NCBI GenBank assembly: GCA_019348335.1
Contig: JAHWJR010000090.1
Coordinates: 1-7,424, forward strand
Direction of reading: 5' to 3'
DNA: 7,424 bases
Source: Actinomycetota bacterium
Lineage (GTDB): Bacteria; Actinomycetota; Acidimicrobiia; Acidimicrobiales; CADCSY01
A model generated the notes under the pieces. That model was not told the origin of the DNA. It saw only the letters and a program-made list of their open reading frames with translations, and made no database searches. The first letter of the stretch is position 1, and each line of letters begins with the position of its first letter. This document shows, one piece after another, positions 1 to 4,608 of the stretch. Position numbers and translations under genes: made by a program.

Positions 1-851
1 ACCAGCAGCTGGTTGAGGGTCTGCTCCCGCTCGTCGTGGCCGCCGCCCATGCCGGCGCCGCGGTGACGGCCCACGGCGTCGATCTCGTCGACGAAGACGA
101 TGGCGGGGCTGTTGTTCTTGGCCTCCTTGAACAGGTCGCGCACCCGGCTGGCGCCCACGCCGACGAACATCTCGACGAAGTCGGAGCCGGAGATGGAGAA
201 GAACGGCACGCCCGCCTCACCGGCCACGGCCCGGGCCAGGAGGGTCTTGCCCGTCCCGGGAGGGCCGAACAGCAGCACCCCCTTGGGGATCTTGGCGCCG
301 ATGGCGCGGAACTTGGCCGGCGACTCGAGGAACTCCTTGATCTCCTGGAGCTCCTCGACGGCCTCGTCGGCCCCGGCCACGTCGGCGAAGGTGACCTTGG
401 GCTGGTCCTTGGACACCTGCTTGGCCTTGGACTTGCCGAACTGCATGAGCCGGCTACCGCCACCCTGCATGGAGTTGAGGAAGAACAGGAACACCCCGAC
501 GATGAGCAGGATGGGCAGGAGCTGGAGCACGAGGGAGGCCCAGAACGAGCTCTCCTCGGCATCGACCTTGTAGGGCACGTCGGCCTCGGCCAGCAGCTCG
601 ACCACCTGGTCCCCGGCCTCGGAGACGAAGGCGGTCTCGAACTCCCGGCCGTCGGCCAGCTCACCGATGATGCGGGAGCTCTTGTCCTTGACCTCGGCCT
701 CGGCGACGTCGCCGGCCTCGACCCGGTCGACGAACTCGTCGTAGCGGAGCTCCTCGCGGTCGCTGGAGCCGGCCACGGCCCGGCTGGCCACGAAGAGCAC
801 GACGAGGGTGATGGCTACCCAGAAAGCGGCACTGCGAACGACTTTGCGCAC
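1..851 (-). CDS. ftsH: ATP-dependent zinc metalloprotease FtsH, N-terminal part (runs off the window)
   Basis: Membrane-anchored AAA+ protease that extracts and degrades membrane and short-lived cytosolic proteins. About 283 N-terminal residues are present; the rest of the AAA domain and the M41 peptidase domain lie beyond position 1. Visible in order: a first membrane segment (about residues 8-26), an extracytoplasmic domain (about 27-103), a second membrane segment (about 105-127), then a Gly-rich linker (129-132) and the AAA module. Walker A GPPGTGKT is at 196-203, the pore-loop FVG at 229-231 and Walker B IVFVDEIDAVGR at 251-262. This layout matches the usual FtsH spacing. I chose GTG at 851 because GGAG lies 9 bases upstream; an in-frame GTG at 866 is the alternative. 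It follows hpt after 53 bases. Family assignment is near certain; the partial status is only a window-edge effect. Confidence 0.96.
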   Translation of the reverse strand, partial: MRKVVRSAAFWVAITLVVLFVASRAVAGSSDREELRYDEFVDRVEAGDVAEAEVKDKSSRIIGELADGREFETAFVSEAGDQVVELLAEADVPYKVDAEESSFWASLVLQLLPILLIVGVFLFFLNSMQGGGSRLMQFGKSKAKQVSKDQPKVTFADVAGADEAVEELQEIKEFLESPAKFRAIGAKIPKGVLLFGPPGTGKTLLARAVAGEAGVPFFSISGSDFVEMFVGVGASRVRDLFKEAKNNSPAIVFVDEIDAVGRHRGAGMGGGHDEREQTLNQLL

Positions 852-860
852 GGTGTCCCA

Positions 861-864
861 CTCC
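861..864 (-). promoter_or_regulatory. Ribosome binding site of ftsH
   Basis: GGAG with a 9-base spacer to the GTG at 851. It decides for that start over the in-frame GTG at 866, which overlaps this site and has no comparable purine run in front of it. Confidence 0.55.
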
Positions 865-878
865 ACGAGACGCTGCTG

Positions 879-886
879 GAACGTTC
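879..886. repeat. Perfect 8-base palindrome GAACGTTC before ftsH
   Basis: GAACGTTC reads the same on both strands and lies in the 53-base hpt-ftsH gap, directly downstream of the -10-like TAGCCT. It could be half of an operator or simply chance, since one 8-base palindrome is weak evidence. Confidence 0.3.
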
Positions 887-916
887 AGGCTACGGGCTTT
901 CTCCTCAGGACGCGAA
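887..916 (-). promoter_or_regulatory. Possible weak promoter for ftsH
   Basis: On the minus strand, TTCGCG (911-916) and TAGCCT (887-892) are separated by 18 bases. TAGCCT fits the TAnnnT form of a -10 element; the -35 match is poor and lies in the last codons and stop of hpt. If real, transcription would start near 880, giving a leader of about 30 bases. The palindrome at 879-886 would sit on the start point. This is inference from a weak match in GC-rich DNA. Confidence 0.22.
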
Positions 917-1480
917 GCGGGGAGGCGACGCCGCGTAGGCGCACACGAAGGGCAGGTTGCGGTAGCGCTCGGACACGTCGAGGCCGTAGCCGACCACGAA
1001 GGTGCCGGACGGGATGCGGAAGCCGACGTAGGCGAGGTCGAGCTCCTCCTGGTCGTCGGCGTCGCGCACCAGCAGCGAGCACACGGCCAGGCTCGCCGGC
1101 TCCCGGGCCAACAGGTTGCGCCGCAGGTACGACAGGGTGAGGCCGCTGTCGACGATGTCCTCCACGAGCAGCACGTGGCGGTCGGTCAGGTCGAGGTCGA
1201 GGTCCTTGACGATGCGCACCACGCCGCTGGTGCGGGTGGCGCTGCCGTAGGAGGCCACGGCCATGAAGTCGGCCTCGACCGGCAGGTCGACGGCCCGACA
1301 CAGGTCGGCCATGAACACGAAGGCGCCCTTGAGCACCCCCACCAGCAGCGGGGGCCGGCCGGCGTAGTCGGCGGAGATCTCCCGACCGAGCTCGGCGATG
1401 CGGCTGCGGATCTGCTCCTCGCTGATCACCAGCTCGCCCAGCTCGGGGTTGGCGTCGTGGGGCGCCGGCAGCCGCCTCAC
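905..1480 (-). CDS. hpt: Hypoxanthine phosphoribosyltransferase
   Basis: Cytosolic purine-salvage enzyme that joins hypoxanthine (and usually guanine) to PRPP, giving IMP or GMP and pyrophosphate. The 191-residue product has the normal family length. Visible: KGA loop at 51-53, the flexible-loop segment SYGSATRTSG at 77-86, the PRPP-binding motif VLLVEDIVDSGLT at 103-115 with acidic pair E107-D108, and a C-terminal VGYGLDVSERYRNLP block at 163-177. I chose GTG at 1480 because GGGAGG sits 10 bases before it. In-frame GTGs at 1501 and 1510 are possible, and the one at 1510 shares a base with the tilS stop (TAGTG). The gene lies between tilS and ftsH, an order also found in Bacillus, so coexpression with tilS is likely. 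The identity is firm; the exact start is not. Confidence 0.95.
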   Translation of the reverse strand: MRRLPAPHDANPELGELVISEEQIRSRIAELGREISADYAGRPPLLVGVLKGAFVFMADLCRAVDLPVEADFMAVASYGSATRTSGVVRIVKDLDLDLTDRHVLLVEDIVDSGLTLSYLRRNLLAREPASLAVCSLLVRDADDQEELDLAYVGFRIPSGTFVVGYGLDVSERYRNLPFVCAYAASPPRFAS

Positions 1481-1490
1481 CCCTGCCCCG

Positions 1491-1496
1491 CCTCCC
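1491..1496 (-). promoter_or_regulatory. Ribosome binding site supporting the hpt start
   Basis: GGGAGG lies 10 bases before the GTG at 1480. The upstream candidate starts at 1501 and 1510 lack such a run, so this site decides the start chosen for hpt. Confidence 0.5.
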
Positions 1497-1509
1497 GCCA
1501 CGACCTGCA

Positions 1510-2340
1510 CTATCGCTCGCCGGCCGGCGCCCGCTCCACCCGGAGCCGCCCGGCGGTGCGGGCCACCCGGCGCCCGCCGCCGATCTCCGTGGCCCGCCAC
1601 GTCCCCCGGGCCACCTCCAGGACCCGGGCCACGGTCGCCTGGTCGGGAGGATGCGGCGGCGACTCGGCCACCAGCCACCGGCGCACGGCCCGCCGGGCCA
1701 ACGGCGGCGGGGCGGCGGCCAGGGCGCCGGCGTCGGTGGGGTCGACGCCGGCGGCCAGGCGAGCGAGCAGGGCGGCGTCGTCCCCGAGCAGGGCGGCGGT
1801 GCGGGACAGGAGGGCGGCCACGTCGCGCCGGGCCACGTCGTCGAGCAGGGGGAGGACCTCGTGGCGCACCCGGTTGCGGCGCATGCGGGGATCGGCGTTG
1901 GTGGGGTCGTGCACCGGGTCGACCCCCAGCCAGGCGCACAGGGCGTGCGTCTCCGCCCGGCGCAGGCCGAGCAGGGGCTTGGCCGGGCCCGGCCGCATCC
2001 CCGTGAGGCCGTCGAGGCCCGCCCCCCGCATCAGGTTGAGCACCACCGTCTCGGCCTGGTCGTCGGCGGTGTGGCCGGTCATGGCGTCGGGCGGCAACAC
2101 CGAGCGGCGGGCGGCGCGGGCCCGGGCCTCGAGGTTGGGACCGGCGGCCACGGTCACCCGGCGGGCCTCGAAGCGGGCCCCCAGCCGGCGGGCCAGCGCC
2201 GCAACCGCCCCGGCCTCGGCCTCACCGCCGGGACGCAACCCGTGATCGACGTGCACCGCGGTGACGTCACAGCCGGCCTCCACGGCCAGCGCCAGCAGGG
2301 CACTGGAGTCGGCCCCGCCCGACACCGCCGCCGTGACCAC
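1510..2340 (-). CDS. tilS: tRNA(Ile)-lysidine synthetase TilS (start uncertain)
   Basis: Uses ATP and lysine to convert the wobble cytidine of the CAU-anticodon isoleucine tRNA into lysidine, switching it from Met to Ile identity. It is normally essential where that tRNA exists. Visible in the 276 residues: the N-type ATP-pyrophosphatase P-loop SGGADSS (7-13), VHVDHGLRPG (29-38), GHTADDQAETVVLNLMRGAG (89-108) and the tRNA-related HDPTNADPRMRRNRVRHEVLP block (144-164). There is a short helical tail and no large C-terminal domain, as in other short actinobacterial forms. GTG at 2340 is the nearest standard start, but it leaves only six residues before the P-loop. The same frame continues upstream and encodes DLLARCTFPPAG, which looks like the usual N-terminal helix. 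Translation may therefore begin at CTG 2373 or further up. It lies 37 bases after the zincin-like gene, and its TAG abuts hpt. Confidence 0.93.
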   Translation of the reverse strand: MVTAAVSGGADSSALLALAVEAGCDVTAVHVDHGLRPGGEAEAGAVAALARRLGARFEARRVTVAAGPNLEARARAARRSVLPPDAMTGHTADDQAETVVLNLMRGAGLDGLTGMRPGPAKPLLGLRRAETHALCAWLGVDPVHDPTNADPRMRRNRVRHEVLPLLDDVARRDVAALLSRTAALLGDDAALLARLAAGVDPTDAGALAAAPPPLARRAVRRWLVAESPPHPPDQATVARVLEVARGTWRATEIGGGRRVARTAGRLRVERAPAGER

Positions 2341-2377
2341 CGTCCCCGCCGGGGGGAAGGTGCAGCGGGCCAGGAGG

Positions 2378-3466
2378 TCAGCCGGCCGCAGTGGCGCCCC
2401 GGGGGACCACGCCGTCGACGCGCTCGATCCACGACGCCGGCCGGCGGATCTCGGCCAGCGTGGGCAGCCACTCCGGCCCGTCCCACGCCCGGGCCAGCAG
2501 CTGCGGCCCGCCCACGGCCTCGACCTCGGCGATGAAGTGCTCGCCCTGCTCGTACTGCTTGAGCTTGGCCTCGAGCCCGATCAGCTTCTGCACCACCTGC
2601 GCCGGCTTGGAGGCCTGGGCCCGGCGCTCCCGCAGCACACGGGAGAACCGGTCGGCCGAGGGGATGAGGTCGGCGCCGGCGCGGTCCATGGTCACGTCGC
2701 CGTGGCCCTCGAGCAGGCTCATCATCCCCCCGATGCGGGCCAGCAGCTCCTTCTGGTCGGGAGTGGCGAACAGCGTCACCAGGCCGCCCTCGTCGAGCGG
2801 GTTGCGCCCGGCCCGCACCTCGTCGACCGCCCGCCGCAGGGCCTCGACGAAGCGCTTCGGGTCGGGGTCGACGCTGCCGAGGCTGGCGTCGACCAGGGAG
2901 AGGAAGTGCTCCCGCAGCCAGGGGATCCCGGTGAACTGGGCCCGGTGGGTCACCTCGTGGAGGGCCAGCCACAGCCGGAACTCCCGGGGCGGGAAGGCGA
3001 ACCGCTTCTCCAGGGCCAGGACGTTGGGGCCCACGTAGTAGACGATGTCCTGCTCGGAGGCGGTCTCGTCGTCGATGATGAGCAGGTCGTACTGGCCCAG
3101 CACCCGGGTCGACATCCAACCCAGCAGGGTGCCCACCTCGACCCCGGTCACGGCCCGGGTGGCGGACTGGGCCACGGTGTTGGCCGACATCTTCTCGCCC
3201 AGCCGCTCGGTGAGCGGCGCCAGCATGCGCCGGAACGACGCCACGTTGGCCCGGACCCAGCCGGCCCGATCGGTGACGCGGGCCCGGGCCGGGCCCGACA
3301 GCGAGATCAGCCCGGTGGCCTCGGCCACCAGCGACTCGGCCTCGGCAGTGACCTCGTCGAAGTCGGAGGCCAGCGAGTCGGCGTGGTAGGAGTCGGCGAA
3401 GGTGTCCCGCCCGGCGATGCGGACCGCGACCTTCTCGGCGACGTCCCAGCCGACGGGCTCAGACAT
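2378..3466 (-). CDS. DUF2342 zincin-like protein, predicted zinc-dependent metalloprotease or hydrolase
   Basis: The substrate is unknown to me. The 362-residue product carries an HExxH zinc signature, H170-E171-V-T-H174 within LALHEVTHRAQF, and a downstream SLLEGHGDVTMD block (250-261) whose E253 is a plausible third zinc ligand. I recognise this as the actinobacterial DUF2342 (zincin-like) family, some members of which are labelled 'coenzyme F420 biosynthesis-associated'. No F420 gene is visible here. No signal peptide or membrane segment is seen, so it should be cytosolic. I chose ATG at 3466 (MSEPVGWDV); the same frame is open up to 3544, but that stretch is read in another frame by the small membrane gene. 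The start overlaps that gene by 8 bases, which suggests translational coupling. The mycobacterial homologue, as I recall, also precedes tilS and hpt. Family is likely; the activity is inference. Confidence 0.85.
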   Translation of the reverse strand: MSEPVGWDVAEKVAVRIAGRDTFADSYHADSLASDFDEVTAEAESLVAEATGLISLSGPARARVTDRAGWVRANVASFRRMLAPLTERLGEKMSANTVAQSATRAVTGVEVGTLLGWMSTRVLGQYDLLIIDDETASEQDIVYYVGPNVLALEKRFAFPPREFRLWLALHEVTHRAQFTGIPWLREHFLSLVDASLGSVDPDPKRFVEALRRAVDEVRAGRNPLDEGGLVTLFATPDQKELLARIGGMMSLLEGHGDVTMDRAGADLIPSADRFSRVLRERRAQASKPAQVVQKLIGLEAKLKQYEQGEHFIAEVEAVGGPQLLARAWDGPEWLPTLAEIRRPASWIERVDGVVPRGATAAG

Positions 3467-3623
3467 CGGTGTCCCGGGGGTACCGCGGCGACTGGACCTT
3501 GCGCAGGAAGCCCACCACGATGGCCAGCGCGTACAGGACGCCACCGATGGCGAGGGGGACGCCGATCCAGTACGTCCAGGTCGGGTTGGCGGCGATCACC
3601 GGGACGGCGAGCAGAGGGTGCAT
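3459..3623 (-). CDS. Small single-pass membrane protein, 54 residues, unknown function
   Basis: ATG at 3623 opens a 54-residue reading frame ending in TGA at 3459-3461. The N-terminus MHPLLAVPVIAANPTWTYW is mildly hydrophobic. A clear membrane segment follows (about residues 20-41, IGVPLAIGGVLYALAIVVGF), then a basic, Pro-rich tail (RKVQSPRYPRDTDV). The positive residues just after the segment predict a cytoplasmic C-terminus. It overlaps the start of the DUF2342 gene by 8 bases, so the two are probably made together. The start lacks an ideally spaced ribosome binding site: GGGAG lies 17 bases upstream, closer to an out-of-frame ATG at 3631. I do not recognise a named family. The coding call rests on the membrane segment, the overlap and tight packing. 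It is short enough for automatic annotation to miss. Confidence 0.68.
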   Translation of the reverse strand: MHPLLAVPVIAANPTWTYWIGVPLAIGGVLYALAIVVGFLRKVQSPRYPRDTDV

Positions 3624-3635
3624 CCGGCCATGGTA

Positions 3636-3648
3636 GGCGGCTCCCGCC
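3636..3648 (-). promoter_or_regulatory. Small hairpin enclosing the Shine-Dalgarno of the membrane-protein gene
   Basis: On the minus strand GGCGG-GAG-CCGCC forms a perfect 5-pair stem with a 3-base loop, lying in the 52-base gap after the anti-sigma gene. It contains the GGGAG (3641-3645) that would serve the ATGs at 3631 (9-base spacing) and 3623 (17-base spacing). It could lower initiation. No T run follows, so it does not look like a terminator. A short GC stem can arise by chance in DNA of this composition. Confidence 0.3.
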
Positions 3649-3675
3649 CGTTTCTCCCCCTCGGCGAAGGGCTGC

Positions 3676-3975
3676 TCAGACCTCGTCGGCGAGGTCGCGG
3701 AGCAGCGAGGCGATGCGGTCCCGCAGGCCCTCGGGCAGCTCGTTCTCCTGGCACGAGGTGGACACGACCACCCGGAGCTCGGCCTCGAAGTCGTAGGCGC
3801 CGTGGCAGGGGCCGCACCGCTCGAGGTGGATCTGCACCACCGTCCGGCGCTCGGCGCCCAGCTCGCCGTCGAGGAACTGGTGGACCTCGGCCAGGTACTC
3901 GCGGCACTCCTCGTGGACGGCCAGGTCGCCGGCGTCGACGGCCGGCGGCTCGCTGGTCATGCCCTGGTCATCCAC
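3676..3975 (-). CDS. rsrA: Zinc-binding anti-sigma factor, RsrA-like (thiol redox sensor)
   Basis: Cytosolic partner expected to hold the neighbouring sigma factor inactive until its thiols are oxidised and zinc is lost. The 99-residue product shows the zinc anti-sigma signature H50-x3-C54-x2-C57 (HLERCGPC), preceded by C24 in the EECREYLAEVHQFLDGEL helix. These four correspond to the zinc ligands of Streptomyces RsrA. A further Cys at 75 lies near where RsrA also has cysteines. No membrane segment is seen, in keeping with a soluble sensor. I chose GTG at 3975, which overlaps the sigma gene by 8 bases, because GAGGAG stands 10 bases upstream; ATG at 3960 would remove five residues. The mycothiol link of the family is established in Streptomyces and mycobacteria but is inference here. 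Confidence 0.9.
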   Translation of the reverse strand: MDDQGMTSEPPAVDAGDLAVHEECREYLAEVHQFLDGELGAERRTVVQIHLERCGPCHGAYDFEAELRVVVSTSCQENELPEGLRDRIASLLRDLADEV

Positions 3976-4588
3976 GGGTGGCCGGCTCCTCGTGCTTGTC
4001 GTCGTCGGACGGCTCCAGCGCCGGGTCGGCGCCGGTCAGCCTCCGGTCCCTGGCGAAGTCGTACAACCGCTTCTGCAGCGCTTTTCTTCCGCGGTGCAGC
4101 CGGCTCATCACCGTGCCCACCGGCACGTCGAGGATCTCGGCGATCTCCTTGTAGGCGAAGCCCTCGACGTCGGCCAGCAGCACGGCCAGGCGGAACTGCT
4201 CGGGCAGCGACTCGAGTGCCTCCTTGACCTCGGACGAGCCGAACAGCTCGAGCAGCTCGTCCTCGGCGCTCCGGCCGGCCCGGGCGCCCTCGAGGCCACC
4301 CAGCCGGCGGTAGAGGAAGAAGTCCTCGACGTCGTCCAGGCTGCTCTCGTCCGGCCGCCGCTGCTGCTTGCGGTAGCGGTTGATGTAGGCGTTGGTGAGG
4401 ATGCGGTAGAGCCACGCCTTGAGGTTGGTCCCCTCCCGGAACCCTCCGAAGCCGCGGTACGCCCGCAGGTAGGTCTCCTGCACCAGGTCCTCGGCGTCGG
4501 CCGGGTTGCGGGTCATGCGCAGCGCGGCGGAGTACAGCGAGGGCATGTGCTCCATCGCCTGGTCGGCGAAGCGGGTGGGGTCGGCCAT
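3968..4588 (-). CDS. sigR: ECF sigma factor of the SigR/SigH (oxidative and thiol stress) type
   Basis: Directs RNA polymerase to stress promoters; the best-studied relatives control thioredoxin, mycothiol and protein-repair genes. The 206-residue product has sigma region 2 at about 15-75, with LRMTRNPADAEDLVQETYLR (23-42) and FREGTNLKAWLYRILTNAY (50-68). After an acidic linker (about 79-120) comes region 4 at about 121-176, with LPEQFRLAVLLADVEGFAYK (128-147) and a helix-turn-helix ending VGTVMSRLHRGRKAL. These blocks are close to Streptomyces SigR as I remember it. The acidic tail DDDKHEE is unremarkable. I chose ATG at 4588, 20 bases after the ppc stop; an in-frame GTG at 4612 would overlap that stop as GTGA and add eight residues. 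The cognate anti-sigma gene overlaps its 3' end. No convincing autoregulatory GGAAT/GTT promoter is seen just upstream. Confidence 0.93.
   Translation of the reverse strand: MADPTRFADQAMEHMPSLYSAALRMTRNPADAEDLVQETYLRAYRGFGGFREGTNLKAWLYRILTNAYINRYRKQQRRPDESSLDDVEDFFLYRRLGGLEGARAGRSAEDELLELFGSSEVKEALESLPEQFRLAVLLADVEGFAYKEIAEILDVPVGTVMSRLHRGRKALQKRLYDFARDRRLTGADPALEPSDDDKHEEPATRG
3986..3991 (-). promoter_or_regulatory. Ribosome binding site of the anti-sigma gene
   Basis: GAGGAG inside the last codons of the sigma gene, 10 bases before GTG 3975. It decides for the GTG start over ATG 3960, which would be 25 bases away. Confidence 0.55.
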
Positions 4589-4608
4589 GGGCGGACCGAC
4601 CCTACCCC

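Noticed and set aside
36..938. Plus-strand open frame antisense to ftsH and the end of hpt
   Set aside because: Both minus-strand genes have clear motifs; the plus-strand product is a His/Glu/Gly-rich artefact.
1175..2245. Plus-strand open frame opposite hpt and tilS
   Set aside because: Arg/Ala/Pro/Ser-rich shadow of two well-supported genes.
3624..3675. Terminator between the anti-sigma gene and the small membrane gene
   Set aside because: Only short stems (CCCTT/GAGGG, GGCGG/CCGCC) are present, with no following T run on the minus strand.
2261..3796. Long plus-strand open frame (511 codons) opposite the zincin-like, small membrane and anti-sigma genes
   Set aside because: It crosses several supported minus-strand genes and gives a low-complexity product with no recognisable domain.
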